Of a stretch of DNA of 64,000 bases, positions 54,511 through 64,000 are shown piece after piece. The notes under the pieces are model-generated. The model saw only the letters and a list, made by a program, of their open reading frames with translations, was not told where the DNA came from and did not search any database. A program made the translations under genes and the position numbers. The DNA is from an uncultured beta proteobacterium (GTDB lineage: Bacteria > Pseudomonadota > Gammaproteobacteria > Burkholderiales > Burkholderiaceae_C). Each line of letters opens with the position of its first letter. Within the stretch, counting starts at the first letter, position 1. Where the stretch lies: contig CAJCCO010000138.1 of NCBI GenBank assembly GCA_903960915.1, forward strand, positions 1 through 64,000, read 5' to 3'.

Positions 54511-56481
54511 ATGGCAACAAAACCAAGCAGTGAATATTCAGAAGGCTCCATCCGCGTCCTGAAAGGACTGGAGCCCGTCAAGCAGCGTCCGGGCATGTAC
54601 ACCCGCACCGACAATCCTCTGCACGTTATCCAGGAAGTGCTGGACAACGCGGCCGATGAAGCCTTGGCCGGCCACGGCAAAAAAATCAAGGTCATATTGC
54701 ATGCCGATGGTTCCATCTCCATTGATGACGATGGCCGCGGTATTCCGTTTGGCATGCACCCAGAAGAAAACGCGCCGGTGATCGAACTGGTATTCACCCA
54801 GTTGCATGCGGGCGGTAAGTTCGAAAAAGGTAAAGGGGGTGCTTACAGCTTCTCCGGCGGCCTGCATGGCGTCGGGGTTAGTGTGACCAACGCGCTGGCC
54901 AAACGTCTGGAAGCCACAACCTATCGAGAGGGCAAGGTAGCGCACCTCGCTTTTGAAGGCGGCGACGTAGTGGACCCCTTGCAAATCAGGCCCGCGGCCG
55001 AGGGCGACCGCAAGTCGGGCACCTCTGTGCGCGTGTGGCCCGATGGGAAATATTTCGAAACCTTGGCCATTCCCATGGCGGAGTTGGCCCACCTGTTGCG
55101 CAGCAAAGCGGTGCTGATGCCAGGGGTGACGGTCTCTTTGGCTAATGAAAAAACCAAAGAGATTCAAACCTGGATCTACAAAGGCGGTCTGAACGACTAC
55201 CTGATGCAGACGCTGAACGGCGAGTTGGTGATTCCTGTTTTTGAAGGTGAAGGCTTCGCCGATGCACAAAGCGATAACTTTGCAGAAGGTGAGGGCGCCG
55301 CTTGGTGCGTCGCTTTTACTGAAGAGGGCGCCACCGTACGCGAGAGCTATGTCAACCTGATTCCCACCAGCGCAGGCGGCACCCATGAAAGTGGCTTGCG
55401 CGACGGCTTGTTCAATGCTGTCAAAAACTTTGTTGAAATCCATTCTTTGTTGCCCAAAGGGGTGAAGCTGCTGCCCGAAGATGTGTTCGCCCGGGCCAGC
55501 TATGTGCTGTCTGCCAAAGTGCTGGACCCCCAGTTTCAAGGGCAAATCAAGGAGCGTTTGAACTCCCGCGATGCCGTGCGTCTGGTGTCGAGTTTTGTGC
55601 GTCCCAGCCTGGACCTTTGGCTGAACCAGCATGTGGAGTTTGGCAAAAAGTTGGCGGCACTGGCCATCAAGGCGGCCCAAAGCCGGCAGAAGGCGGGGCA
55701 AAAAATTGAGAAGCGCAAAGGCTCCGGCGTGGCGGTTTTGCCGGGCAAACTGACCGATTGCGAAAGCCGTGATCTGGCCCACAACGAAGTCTTCTTGGTG
55801 GAAGGGGACTCGGCCGGCGGCAGTGCCAAGATGGGCCGTAACAAGGAAAGTCAAGCCATTTTGCCTTTGCGCGGCAAGGTACTTAACACCTGGGAGGTTG
55901 AGCGCGACCGGCTCTTTGCCAATACCGAAATTCACGATATTTCAGTTGCCATAGGCGTGGACCCGCACGGCCCCGATGACACCCCGGATTTGAGCGGCCT
56001 GCGCTACGGAAAAGTTTGCATTCTGTCCGATGCCGATGTCGATGGGTCGCATATTCAAGTGCTTCTTTTGACCCTGTTTTTTAGGCATTTCCCCAAGTTA
56101 ATTGAGGCCGGCCATGTGTTTGTGGCGCGTCCCCCCTTGTTCCGTGTGGATGCGCCTGCACGGGGCAAGAAGCCCGCCTCCAAGGCCTACGCCCTGGATG
56201 AAGGCGAGTTGAACGCGCATTTGGACAAGTTGCGCAAAGAAGGTGTTCGCGAGTCGGCTTGGAGCATCAGCCGCTTCAAGGGACTGGGAGAAATGAACGC
56301 CGATCAGCTGTGGGAAACCACGCTCAACCCAGATACCCGCCGCTTGCTCCCCATTCAACTCGGCAGTATCGATTTTCAGCACACCGAGGCGCTCATCACC
56401 AAGTTGATGGGCAAAGGCGAGGCCGCCGCGAGGCGCGAGTTGATGGAACTGCATGGCGATGCAGTCGAGGTTGATATCTGA
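54511..56481 (+). CDS. parE: DNA topoisomerase IV subunit B
   Basis: 656-residue ATPase subunit of topoisomerase IV, which decatenates replicated chromosomes. GHKL ATPase motifs LDNAADEALAG, DDDGRGIPFG and SGGLHGVGVSVTNAL, then the TOPRIM domain with LVEGDSAGGSAKMGRN and SDADVDGSHI. ATG 54511 (MATKPSSEYSEGSI) chosen over 54481. It is followed by a transglycosylase gene and parC on the same strand. Confidence 0.97.
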   Translation: MATKPSSEYSEGSIRVLKGLEPVKQRPGMYTRTDNPLHVIQEVLDNAADEALAGHGKKIKVILHADGSISIDDDGRGIPFGMHPEENAPVIELVFTQLHAGGKFEKGKGGAYSFSGGLHGVGVSVTNALAKRLEATTYREGKVAHLAFEGGDVVDPLQIRPAAEGDRKSGTSVRVWPDGKYFETLAIPMAELAHLLRSKAVLMPGVTVSLANEKTKEIQTWIYKGGLNDYLMQTLNGELVIPVFEGEGFADAQSDNFAEGEGAAWCVAFTEEGATVRESYVNLIPTSAGGTHESGLRDGLFNAVKNFVEIHSLLPKGVKLLPEDVFARASYVLSAKVLDPQFQGQIKERLNSRDAVRLVSSFVRPSLDLWLNQHVEFGKKLAALAIKAAQSRQKAGQKIEKRKGSGVAVLPGKLTDCESRDLAHNEVFLVEGDSAGGSAKMGRNKESQAILPLRGKVLNTWEVERDRLFANTEIHDISVAIGVDPHGPDDTPDLSGLRYGKVCILSDADVDGSHIQVLLLTLFFRHFPKLIEAGHVFVARPPLFRVDAPARGKKPASKAYALDEGELNAHLDKLRKEGVRESAWSISRFKGLGEMNADQLWETTLNPDTRRLLPIQLGSIDFQHTEALITKLMGKGEAAARRELMELHGDAVEVDI

Positions 56482-56486
56482 TTCCC

Positions 56487-57407
56487 ATGAGGTTTCACAC
56501 GATGGCGAGGATCCCGTGGTGCAGAGCCCTGATCAAAGGCGGCCTGTATGCCGGTGTATTGCTAACGCTGATGGGTGTTCACTCGGCGGCTTTTGCCGCC
56601 ATCTGGGGCTTTGTAGACGACAAAGGGACCGCGCATTTTTCTTCCGAACGGGTTGATGAGCGCTACGAACTTTTCTCCCTGAGCAGTGAGCCCCAGGAGC
56701 CAATCCCCCTGGACCTGCCCATTGGCTTACCTTTGGCTCCGCTGTCGATGCCGATCACGATGTCCGTAGCCGGCGCCAAGCTGACTTCTTTTTTTGAAGG
56801 CTCGGTCAGCTTCAAGATTGCCAAGCCGCATTTGACCGAGGCCTCGCGCACGCACAACATTGATTTTGAGCTGCTCCAAGCCCTGGTGGCGACCGAGTCC
56901 GGCTTCAATGCCTTGGCCATTTCTCCCAAGGGCGCCATTGGCCTCATGCAGGTGATGCCTGATACGGCGGCGCGTTTTGGCCTGAGTGCCGAGCCCCGGG
57001 TACCCATTCAACGCAAGTTGGCCGATCCGGCCCTGAATATCAAAACCGGCGCACGTTATCTGAGCTACCTCATGAACCTTTTTCCGGGCCGTCTCGACCT
57101 CGTCTTGGCGTCGTACAACGCAGGCGAGGGCGCGGTGCAAAGAGCCGGAAACAACATCCCCAATTTCAAGGAAACTCAAAATTACGTGCAGACCGTGATG
57201 CAGCTCTACCAGGTGCTCAAGCCACCAGTGGTTCAGCCGCTGAAAGTGCCGCCGCCACAGCACCTGCCCAACGTACAACTGGCGCAGCCCAAGCGCCTTA
57301 ATCTTGAAGTTCCGGGCGGTGCCGCCAAGCGGGGCAACATGGTTATGCCCTTGCAACTCGCCAGTCCGCCTTTCACACCTATTTCTGATTCTGAACAGAC
57401 CCCATGA
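56487..57407 (+). CDS. Lytic transglycosylase (SLT domain)
   Basis: 306-residue exported peptidoglycan-cleaving enzyme. Signal peptide in residues about 10-35 ([15 protein letters not shown]), a short DUF4124-like start [13 protein letters not shown], then the SLT domain: catalytic Glu in [27 protein letters not shown] (in pieces), GARYLSYLM and [11 protein letters not shown]. The C-terminal 80 residues are Pro-rich. Start 56487 or 56502. It lies between parE and parC, overlapping parC by ATGA. Confidence 0.9.
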   Translation: MRFHTMARIPWCRALIKGGLYAGVLLTLMGVHSAAFAAIWGFVDDKGTAHFSSERVDERYELFSLSSEPQEPIPLDLPIGLPLAPLSMPITMSVAGAKLTSFFEGSVSFKIAKPHLTEASRTHNIDFELLQALVATESGFNALAISPKGAIGLMQVMPDTAARFGLSAEPRVPIQRKLADPALNIKTGARYLSYLMNLFPGRLDLVLASYNAGEGAVQRAGNNIPNFKETQNYVQTVMQLYQVLKPPVVQPLKVPPPQHLPNVQLAQPKRLNLEVPGGAAKRGNMVMPLQLASPPFTPISDSEQTP

Positions 57408-59761
57408 GCGATCAAACCCTATTCGATCTTCCCCCCGGTTCTGGCGAGAGCGACGATGCCCCCAACCTGGCGAACTACGCGCAGCGCGCCTACCTGGAGT
57501 ACGCCCTGAGCGTGGTCAAAGGCCGCGCCTTGCCTGATGTCTGTGATGGTCAAAAGCCTGTGCAGCGGCGCATTTTGTACTCTATGTCCCGCATGGGTCT
57601 GGGTTTTGGCGGGCCCAATGGCAACACTGGTGCCAAGCCGGTCAAGTCAGCGCGCGTGGTGGGCGATGTGTTGGGCCGATTCCATCCTCACAGCGACCAG
57701 GCCGCTTACGACGCGCTGGTGCGCATGGCGCAAGACTTCAGCCAGCGCTACCCGCTGATTGACGGCCAGGGCAACTTTGGCTCGCGCGATGGCGATGGCG
57801 CCGCAGCCATGCGTTACACCGAGGCGCGGCTGTCCAAGATCACCAGCTTGCTGATGGACGAGATTGACCAGGGCACGGTCGATTTCACCCCCAATTACGA
57901 CGGCTCCACCGAAGAGCCGCGCCAACTGCCTGCCCGCCTTCCTTTTGCCCTGCTCAATGGCGCCAGCGGCATTGCCGTGGGCTTGGCCACCGAGATTCCT
58001 AGCCACAACCTGGGGGAAATTGCCCACGCCTGTGTGGCCCTCATCAAAACCCCGAAGCTCAGCGACGAGGATCTCTACACCCTGGTGCCCGGCCCTGACT
58101 ATCCCGGTGGTGGGCAGATCATCAGCACCAGCGCTGACCTGGCCGAGGCTTACCGCACAGGACGCGGTTCCATCAAGGTGCGGGCGCGCTGGAAGATTGA
58201 AGAGCTGGCGCGCGGCCAATGGCAACTGGTGGTGACCGAGTTACCACCCGGCGTGAGCACGCAAAAGGTGCTGGAAGAAATTGAAGAGCTGAGCAATCCC
58301 AAGATCAAAACGGGCAAAAAAGCCCTGTCACTGGACCAAACCCAGCTCAAGGCCACCTTGCTGTCGGTGCTGGACCTGGTGCGTGACGAATCAAGCAAAG
58401 ACGCGGCGGTGCGCCTGGTGTGTGAGCCCAAGACCAGCCGTATCTCGCAGCAGGAGCTCATCACCACGCTGCTCGCGCATACCAGCCTGGAGACTTCGTC
58501 GCCTGTCAACCTGACCATGGTGGGGCTGGACGGTCGGCCCACGCAAAAGTCGCTGCGGCAAATGCTGACGGAGTGGATAGAGTTTCGCCAGATCACGATT
58601 GAGCGTCGCTCTCAGCACCGCCTGAACAAGGTCTTGGACCGCGCGCACATTCTTGAGGGGCGCCAACTGGTGCTGCTCAATATTGACGAAGTCATTGCCA
58701 TCATTCGCCAGTCGGACGAGCCTAAATCGGCACTGATAGCGCGATTTGCACTCAGCGATCGACAGGCCGAAGACATTCTTGAAATTCGCCTGCGCCAACT
58801 GGCACGGCTTGAAGCCATCAAGATTGAGCAGGAGCTCGCCGAGTTGCGTGACGAGCAGAAAAAGCTTGAAGAGATTCTGGCCAACCCGTCCACGCTGCGC
58901 CGCCTGATGGTCAAGGAAATCGAGGCCGATGCCAAAACCTTTGCCGACCCACGTCGCACGTTGATTCAGGCCGAGAAAAAATCGGTGGTCGAGGTCAAGG
59001 TGGTGGACGAGCCGGTGACCGTAGTCGTCAGCGCCAAAGGCTGGGTGCGTTCGCGCGGCGGTCAAGGGCACGACCCGGCCAGCTTTGCATTCAAGGCTGG
59101 CGACGGCCTGTACGGCACCTTTGAATGCCGCAGCGTCGACACCTTGCTGGCCTTTGGCAGCAACGGACGCATCTACACCGTGGCGGTCTCGCTGCTGCCC
59201 GGCGCGCGCGGCGATGGTCAGCCCATCACCTCCTTGCTGGAGCTTGAAGCCGGCACCCAAGTGCTGTATTACTATGCCGGCCCGGCGCAGGCGCAGCTTT
59301 TGTTAAGCAGTACCGGAGGCTACGGTTTTATCGCCAGCGTAGAGCACATGAGTTCGCGCTTCAAGGCCGGTAAAGCCTTCATGACCTGTAACGAGGGTGA
59401 AACTTTGTGCCGCCCATCGCCGCTGGTCCTGGGCCTGGGGACCGAGTCGTCCAAGCCAGCAACGTTTGTGGCCTGTGTGTCGACGGGCGGGCGTATCTTG
59501 ACCTTTGACATCGCTGAACTGAAAACCATGAGCAACGGTGGCCGCGGCCTGATGCTGCTGGACCTGGAAGACAAAGACACCCTGGCCGGTGCTGCGGCCT
59601 ACGCCCGCAGCGTCAAGATTGAAGGCATTGGGCGGGGTGGCAAGCCGCGCGAAGAGGTGTTGGAAATTCGCAGTTTGAACAATGCCAAAGGTGTGCGTGC
59701 CCGCAAAGGCAAAGCCGGGGACTTCGGCTTCAAGCCCTCCTCCATTCAACGCGTGGAGTAG
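57404..59761 (+). CDS. parC: DNA topoisomerase IV subunit A
   Basis: 785-residue cleavage-ligation subunit. [20 protein letters not shown] near the N terminus, the quinolone-region [23 protein letters not shown] in pieces, and the active-site Tyr in [10 protein letters not shown] (Tyr138). The C-terminal beta-pinwheel blades are seen from residue about 500 ([12 protein letters not shown]). Start ATG overlaps the transglycosylase stop. Confidence 0.97.
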   Translation: MSDQTLFDLPPGSGESDDAPNLANYAQRAYLEYALSVVKGRALPDVCDGQKPVQRRILYSMSRMGLGFGGPNGNTGAKPVKSARVVGDVLGRFHPHSDQAAYDALVRMAQDFSQRYPLIDGQGNFGSRDGDGAAAMRYTEARLSKITSLLMDEIDQGTVDFTPNYDGSTEEPRQLPARLPFALLNGASGIAVGLATEIPSHNLGEIAHACVALIKTPKLSDEDLYTLVPGPDYPGGGQIISTSADLAEAYRTGRGSIKVRARWKIEELARGQWQLVVTELPPGVSTQKVLEEIEELSNPKIKTGKKALSLDQTQLKATLLSVLDLVRDESSKDAAVRLVCEPKTSRISQQELITTLLAHTSLETSSPVNLTMVGLDGRPTQKSLRQMLTEWIEFRQITIERRSQHRLNKVLDRAHILEGRQLVLLNIDEVIAIIRQSDEPKSALIARFALSDRQAEDILEIRLRQLARLEAIKIEQELAELRDEQKKLEEILANPSTLRRLMVKEIEADAKTFADPRRTLIQAEKKSVVEVKVVDEPVTVVVSAKGWVRSRGGQGHDPASFAFKAGDGLYGTFECRSVDTLLAFGSNGRIYTVAVSLLPGARGDGQPITSLLELEAGTQVLYYYAGPAQAQLLLSSTGGYGFIASVEHMSSRFKAGKAFMTCNEGETLCRPSPLVLGLGTESSKPATFVACVSTGGRILTFDIAELKTMSNGGRGLMLLDLEDKDTLAGAAAYARSVKIEGIGRGGKPREEVLEIRSLNNAKGVRARKGKAGDFGFKPSSIQRVE

Positions 59762-59812
59762 CAGACCTGGCGCAGGCCTTGACGCGCTAGGCTGCTCCTG
59801 GGCCCGCGCCGC

Positions 59813-60745
59813 TCAGCGGCTTTGTGTCGGCGCCATCGTGATGGCAATTGTTCGGCGAATGAGTTCCAGCGTGGCCTGCTGCGTCAGGGTCACCGGGCGA
59901 AAGGCGCTGGTGGCCAGTGACACCTTGGTCCGAAGCGCGGGCTGAACAATGGTTCTGACTGTGAAAGCCGAGGGACGCACCGAACTGGCCACTGCGTTGC
60001 GCGACAGCACGGCGCTACCGGCGCCGTCGGCCACCAAATCCAGAATGGCCGAGACACCGTCAATCTCTAAAGCAATTTTCAGGCGGCAGCCCAGGTTGGC
60101 CATTTCAGATTCAACATGCATGCGGATCGCGTTGGGTCGGCTCGGAATGACCAGGGGCAGTTGCGCCACATCCTTCAGTGTCACCGGGCCCGGTTCCGGG
60201 TCCGGGTCCTGGTCTCCAAGCAGGCCGGGCGGGCGGGCTTGCACCAGCAACAGGTCTTCTTCCAGCAAGGGCGATATGTCCACCTCACTACCGGGTTGCG
60301 TGTTGTACAGCACGGCAATGTCAAGGCGGCCATTGACCAGCGACTCTTGCATGGCCACCGATAGCCCTTCACTTATCGATAAGGTGGCATCGGGCATCTC
60401 CGCCCGAAAAGCACGCGTTAGCGGGACGGTCAGTACCCGCGCCAAGCTGCTGGGTAAGCCGACGGCCACCCGTCCGGCCAGTGCCCCACGCACCCGACCC
60501 AATTCTTCACGCGCGCGCTCCACCTGGTGCAAGATGCCCCGCCCGTGTGCCAGCAGCAGCTTGCCCGCCTCGGTGGGCAGGGCGCCCCGGCCGTTGCGCG
60601 TCAGCAGGTTTTGCCGCAGCTCCACTTCCAGTAGGCGCACCTGGCGGCTCAGCGCCGGTTGGGCAATATCTAGCGCAATGGCAGCTTTGGTAAAGCTGCC
60701 CAGCTCGGCCACCCGCACAAAATACTCTAGTTGTTTGAGGTCCAT
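59813..60745 (-). CDS. LysR-type regulator of the protocatechuate cluster
   Basis: 310-residue LysR regulator. HTH LEYFVRVAELGSFTKAAIALDIAQPALSRQV in pieces, then an effector domain. Around residue 185 it carries a DQDPDPEPGP stretch from a short repeat, probably a surface loop. It diverges from the ModA-like gene that leads the ligJ-ligK-ligI run, so it is the likely activator, like LigR/PmdR in related pathways (inference). Direct repeats in the intergenic region may be its sites. Confidence 0.88.
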   Translation of the reverse strand: MDLKQLEYFVRVAELGSFTKAAIALDIAQPALSRQVRLLEVELRQNLLTRNGRGALPTEAGKLLLAHGRGILHQVERAREELGRVRGALAGRVAVGLPSSLARVLTVPLTRAFRAEMPDATLSISEGLSVAMQESLVNGRLDIAVLYNTQPGSEVDISPLLEEDLLLVQARPPGLLGDQDPDPEPGPVTLKDVAQLPLVIPSRPNAIRMHVESEMANLGCRLKIALEIDGVSAILDLVADGAGSAVLSRNAVASSVRPSAFTVRTIVQPALRTKVSLATSAFRPVTLTQQATLELIRRTIAITMAPTQSR

Positions 60746-60757
60746 AACCGGCCTTAT

Positions 60758-60801
60758 TTTGAATAACTGTTGTTGAATTATGCCAATTTGAAATAGCTGT
60801 T
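60758..60801. promoter_or_regulatory. Direct repeats in the LysR/ModA-like divergent promoter
   Basis: TTTGAATAACTGTT (60758-60771) and TTTGAAATAGCTGTT (60787-60801), 29 bases apart start to start, about three helical turns. Placed between two divergent starts, they are candidate LysR recognition and activation sites. Confidence 0.4.
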
Positions 60802-60852
60802 AGTCGTGCCCTTGGCTTAACAAGCGCGGGGCGAATCGCGAGAATTAAGCCT

Positions 60853-61638
60853 ATGAAAACTGCTGCGCCCGCTTCTTTAGACCCAGCTGCCGATGCCATG
60901 ACCAGCGTCAGTGTCAGCACTGGCACTGGCAATGGCGATGGCGATGGCACTGGCGGTCGGCTGCGCTGCATTTCCTCCATGGCCACGCGCCAATTGATTG
61001 ACGTGTTGGCCTCGGCCTATACCAAGCGCACCGGCTGGGTCATCCATATCGAGTCTGTGGGTGGGGTGGACGCTGCCCGCCGTGTCCAGGCCGGCGAGCC
61101 GTTTGATGTGGTTTTTCTGGCAAGCGCTGCCCTGGACAAACTGATTGCCAGCGGACACGTGCTGCCCATGAGCAAACGCGAGTTGGCGCATTCCGGCGTG
61201 GCGGTGGCCGTCCGCGCCGGCCAGACCGCCCATGACATCAGCTCTGAAGTTGCAGTGCGCCAAGCGGTGTTAGCTGCCCCAAGCCTCAGTTACTCCACTG
61301 GGCCCAGTGGCGTGGCGCTGGTGCAGTTGTTTGAACGCTGGGGGATTGCCCAACAGATTCAACCGCGCATTACCGTCCCCCCGCCCGGTGTGCCAGTGGG
61401 CGCCTTGCTGGCGCGCGGCGAAGTGGCCCTGGGCTTTCAGCAATTCAGTGAGCTCATTCACGTCGAAGGCATTACCGTGCTGGGTCCTTTGCCGCCGGCC
61501 ATTCAGATCACCACCACCTTTTGCGCCGGTTGCTGCAGCACCTCGGCGCAGGCCGGCGCCGTGCAGGCTTTGCTCGATTTCATGGCCGGCCCTGACGCGG
61601 CAGACGCCAAACGCCAGCAGGGTATGGAGCCCGCCTGA
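60853..61638 (+). CDS. ModA-like substrate-binding-fold protein without a signal peptide
   Basis: 261 residues with a type II periplasmic-binding fold of the molybdate/ModA class: ISSMATRQLIDVLASAY, GEPFDVVFLASAALDKLIASG and a hinge-like YSTGPSGVALVQLFERWGI. There is no export signal; the first 38 residues are Ala/Ser then a Gly/Thr/Asp repeat from a 6-base array (60922-60957). It would therefore be cytoplasmic, perhaps a ligand sensor or an enzyme-like derivative. It leads the ligJ-ligK-ligI genes, 61 bases ahead of ligJ. Confidence 0.75.
   Translation: MKTAAPASLDPAADAMTSVSVSTGTGNGDGDGTGGRLRCISSMATRQLIDVLASAYTKRTGWVIHIESVGGVDAARRVQAGEPFDVVFLASAALDKLIASGHVLPMSKRELAHSGVAVAVRAGQTAHDISSEVAVRQAVLAAPSLSYSTGPSGVALVQLFERWGIAQQIQPRITVPPPGVPVGALLARGEVALGFQQFSELIHVEGITVLGPLPPAIQITTTFCAGCCSTSAQAGAVQALLDFMAGPDAADAKRQQGMEPA
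60922..60957. repeat. Hexanucleotide repeat in the ModA-like gene
   Basis: Six 6-base units of the form GGCNNT (GGCACT, GGCAAT, GGCGAT twice, GGCACT, GGCGGT), encoding Gly alternating with Thr/Asn/Asp near the N terminus. In frame. Confidence 0.8.
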
Positions 61639-61699
61639 GCAGGCTGAATTTTTGCTTCGATGACATACGACCCGACACCCACACCATTCAGGAACCTCC

Positions 61700-62728
61700 A
61701 TGATCATTGACTGCCACGGCCACTACACCACCGCCCCCAAAGCGCTGGAAAACTGGCGTAATCGCCAGATCGCCGGTATCTTGGACCCAGCCAGTAGGCC
61801 CAAGGTTTCGGAGTTGGTGATCAGCGACGACGAGTTGCGCGAGTCCATTGAGACCAACCAGTTGCGCCTGATGAAAGAGCGCGGTAGCGACCTCACCATC
61901 TTCAGCCCACGTGCCAGTTTCATGGCGCACCACATTGGCGACTTCAATGTATCGGCTACCTGGGCGGCCATTTGCAACGAACTGTGCTTTCGCGTGAGCC
62001 AGCTGTTCCCCGACCACTTCATTGGCGCGGCCATGCTGCCGCAAAGCCCGGGCGTGGACCCCGCCTCCTGTATTCCCGAGCTGGAGAAATGCGTCAAGGA
62101 ATTTGGCAACGTGGGTCTCAATCTGAATCCGGACCCCAGCGGAGGTCACTGGACCTCACCGCCCTTGAGCGACAGGGCCTGGTACCCCGTCTACGAAAAG
62201 ATGGTCGAGTACGACCTACCGGCCATGATCCACGTGAGCACCAGTTGCAACAGCTGCTTTCACACCACAGGTGCGCACTACCTCAATGCTGACACCACCG
62301 CCTTCATGCAGTGCCTCACCAGCGACTTGTTCAAAGATTTCCCCACGCTCAAGTTTCTGATTCCCCATGGCGGTGGCGCCGTACCCTACCATTGGGGCCG
62401 CTTCAGGGGCTTGGCGCAAGAGCTCAAAAAGCCTTTGCTGCAAGACCATTTACTGAACAATATTTTCTTTGACACCTGTGTCTACCACCAGCCGGGTATC
62501 GACCTGCTCAACACCGTGATACCTGTTAAAAACGTGCTGTTTGCCAGTGAAATGATTGGTGCCGTACGCGGCATTGATCCTGAAACCGGTCATTACTTTG
62601 ACGACACCAAGCGTTATATAGAAGCCTCCAAAATTTTGAGCGATGCGGATCGCTTCCAGATTTATGAAGGCAACGCCCGCCGTGTATTCCCGCGTCTTGA
62701 TGCCCAACTCAAAGCCAAAAACCTTTAA
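61700..62728 (+). CDS. ligJ: 4-oxalomesaconate hydratase
   Basis: 342-residue amidohydrolase-fold enzyme hydrating 4-oxalomesaconate to 4-carboxy-4-hydroxy-2-oxoadipate in the protocatechuate 4,5-cleavage (and gallate) pathway. The N terminus MIIDCHGHYTTAPKALENWR carries the HxH metal motif. PAMIHVSTSCNSCFHTTGAHYLNADT in pieces, IPHGGGAVPYHWGRFRG and FASEMIGAVRGIDPETGHYFDD are typical of LigJ. An AGGAA precedes the ATG. ligK follows after 12 bases. Confidence 0.93.
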   Translation: MIIDCHGHYTTAPKALENWRNRQIAGILDPASRPKVSELVISDDELRESIETNQLRLMKERGSDLTIFSPRASFMAHHIGDFNVSATWAAICNELCFRVSQLFPDHFIGAAMLPQSPGVDPASCIPELEKCVKEFGNVGLNLNPDPSGGHWTSPPLSDRAWYPVYEKMVEYDLPAMIHVSTSCNSCFHTTGAHYLNADTTAFMQCLTSDLFKDFPTLKFLIPHGGGAVPYHWGRFRGLAQELKKPLLQDHLLNNIFFDTCVYHQPGIDLLNTVIPVKNVLFASEMIGAVRGIDPETGHYFDDTKRYIEASKILSDADRFQIYEGNARRVFPRLDAQLKAKNL

Positions 62729-62740
62729 CAACAAAGCGCC

Positions 62741-63436
62741 ATGAACCAAGCCATGAACCAACTCGGCATTGTCAAACGCCACATCGTTCGCGCTGACCCC
62801 GCTGCTGTCGCACGTTTGTCTCAACTCGGCGTTGCGACTATCCACGAAGCCATGGGCCGCGTCGGCCTGATGAAGCCTTATATGCGCCCGGTTTACAACG
62901 GCGCCAGAATCTGCGGCACCGCCGTCACCGTGTTGCTGCAGCCGGGTGACAACTGGATGATGCACGTAGCCGCCGAGCAGTTGCAGCCCGGCGACGTGGC
63001 CGTAGCCGCTTGCACCACAGACAATGAAGACGGGTTTTTTGGCGACCTGCTGGCCACATCGTTCCAGGCACGCGGCGCCCGCGGTCTGATCATCGACGGC
63101 GGCGTGCGTGACGTGGCTGACCTGGAAAAGATGGGCTTTCCCGTGTTCAGCAAAGCCATTCACGCCAAGGGCACGATCAAAGCCACATTGGGTTCGGTCA
63201 ATATCTCGGTTGTTTGCGCCGGCGCAGTTGTCAACCCGGGTGACGTGGTGGTGGCAGATGTGGATGGCGTGGTCGTGGTACCCGCAGCCCTAGCCGCACA
63301 GGTAGCCGATGCCGCCGAAAAGCGTGAAAGCTTTGAAGGCGAGAAGCGCGCCAAACTCGCCGCAGGTGTGTTGGGGCTTGACATGTACAACATGCGCGAA
63401 CCGCTGGCCAAGGCTGGGCTTCGCTACATCGACTAA
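62741..63436 (+). CDS. ligK: 4-carboxy-4-hydroxy-2-oxoadipate aldolase/oxaloacetate decarboxylase
   Basis: 231-residue class II aldolase of the RraA-like fold that splits the LigJ product into pyruvate and oxaloacetate, the last step of the pathway. Landmarks are [12 protein letters not shown], the metal-site region [14 protein letters not shown] and [18 protein letters not shown]. Two Met codons (62741, 62753) are possible starts; the SD is weak, suggesting coupling to ligJ. Confidence 0.93.
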   Translation: MNQAMNQLGIVKRHIVRADPAAVARLSQLGVATIHEAMGRVGLMKPYMRPVYNGARICGTAVTVLLQPGDNWMMHVAAEQLQPGDVAVAACTTDNEDGFFGDLLATSFQARGARGLIIDGGVRDVADLEKMGFPVFSKAIHAKGTIKATLGSVNISVVCAGAVVNPGDVVVADVDGVVVVPAALAAQVADAAEKRESFEGEKRAKLAAGVLGLDMYNMREPLAKAGLRYID

Positions 63437-63452
63437 AGGCCGGAGGCCCTGC

Positions 63453-64000
63453 ATGAGTAAACCCACCGCTGGTGAATTCACCAAAACCCCTGGCTGGCTC
63501 GACTGGTTTACCGGCCCGAGCCAGCCGCGTTTTCAACTGCCCGCCGGTGCGGTGGACGCACACTGCCATGTGTTCGGACCAGGCGATGGGTTCCCCTACG
63601 CGCCCGAACGAAAATATACGCCTTGTGATGCCTCCAAAGAGCAGTTGTTTGCGCTACGCGACCACCTGGGCTTTGACAAGAACGTGGTCGTGCAGGCCAC
63701 CTGCCACGGCTCCGATAACCGCGCCTTGGTTGACGCCCTGAAGGCTTCCAACGGCAAAGCCAAAGGCGTGGCCACCGTGAACCGCAATGTGACCGATGCG
63801 GAACTGCAAGACATGCATGCCGCCGGGGTGCGTGGCACCCGTTTCAACTTCGTTAAACGCCTGGCCGACTTCACGCCACAAGACGTCTTGCTGGAGATTG
63901 CCCACCGCATCGCGCCCCTGGGCTGGCATGTGGTGGTGTACTTTGAGGCGCAAGACCTGCCCGAGCTGTATGACTTCTTCACGGCACTCCCCACCACGGT
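63453..64000 (+). CDS. ligI: 2-pyrone-4,6-dicarboxylate lactonase (3' partial)
   Basis: First 182 codons of an amidohydrolase-fold lactonase that opens 2-pyrone-4,6-dicarboxylate to 4-oxalomesaconate, feeding LigJ. The N-terminal PGWLDWFTGPSQPRFQLPAG and the metal motif VDAHCHVFGPG are diagnostic; KNVVVQATCHGSDNRALVDAL and GVRGTRFNFV follow. GGAGG is 6 bases ahead of the ATG. The gene runs off the window edge at 64000 with no stop. Confidence 0.92.
   Translation, partial: MSKPTAGEFTKTPGWLDWFTGPSQPRFQLPAGAVDAHCHVFGPGDGFPYAPERKYTPCDASKEQLFALRDHLGFDKNVVVQATCHGSDNRALVDALKASNGKAKGVATVNRNVTDAELQDMHAAGVRGTRFNFVKRLADFTPQDVLLEIAHRIAPLGWHVVVYFEAQDLPELYDFFTALPTT

Noticed and set aside
54538-55935. 465-codon - strand frame opposite parE
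   Set aside because: Antisense shadow of a conserved gene; no recognisable domain or ribosome site.

Overview
The window is ordinary chromosome from a GC-rich betaproteobacterium. Gene content and order point to Comamonadaceae, something close to Rhodoferax, Albidiferax or Polaromonas. The signs are nuoM-nuoN followed by DUF2818, NUDIX and DUF1178 genes; pyrG-kdsA-eno-ftsB; dapA-bamC; parE-transglycosylase-parC; and a protocatechuate 4,5-cleavage cluster. The species call is inference from protein similarity and synteny read by eye. I saw no rRNA, tRNA, insertion sequence, prophage or CRISPR array, and no stretch over about 300 bases lacks a gene.

Layout: (1) 1-4.0 kb, end of the complex I operon and three small housekeeping genes. 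(2) 4.1-16 kb, glutamate dehydrogenase, an MsbA-like exporter, a large FtsX-type permease with a secreted lipocalin-like partner, a RaiA/cold-shock fusion, a CBS protein, a CapA-like protein, and a cysteine desulfurase-rhodanese fusion divergent from an Lrp regulator. (3) 16-22.3 kb, a compact leftward operon mutL-MATE-MFS-miaA-ABC ATPase. (4) 22.3-30.9 kb, DedA, a small membrane protein, a GbdR/CdhR-like AraC regulator, and a catabolic block. The block is a leftward, translationally coupled operon of GMC oxidoreductase, enolase-superfamily enzyme, aldehyde dehydrogenase and SDR, with a DmdA (DMSP demethylase) family gene diverging from it. (5) 31-42 kb, amiC-tsaE, queG, a DddP-like M24 protein, LysR, AEC transporter, Bug-type binding protein, xerD, DUF455, carbonic anhydrase-like, hslO and a NadR-like ATPase. 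(6) 42-54.4 kb, ftsB-eno-kdsA-pyrG, coaBC-dut, an FKBP isomerase, a ribosomal oxygenase, a tiny lipoprotein with an elaborate leader, bamC-dapA, and an MFS/tiny protein/methyltransferase operon. (7) 54.5-59.8 kb, topoisomerase IV. (8) 59.8-64 kb, LysR, a ModA-like protein, ligJ, ligK and the start of ligI, which is the lower protocatechuate meta-cleavage pathway.

The most unusual region is 23.4-35.2 kb. A DmdA-family methyltransferase sits opposite a BetA-like/ALDH/SDR/enolase operon and near a GbdR-type regulator. About 3 kb further on is an M24 protein whose metal ligands match the spacing I recall for the DMSP lyase DddP, but with Gly where DddP has its proposed catalytic Asp. This suggests an uncharacterised pathway for a methylated (sulfonium or ammonium) substrate. 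Smaller points of interest are two very short genes (a 41-residue membrane protein and a 36-codon apparent DUF1330 remnant), perfect palindromes ahead of the small lipoprotein gene, a nuclease-type MutL with a hexanucleotide repeat in its linker, and an ABC system whose ATPase and permease genes are about 5 kb apart.
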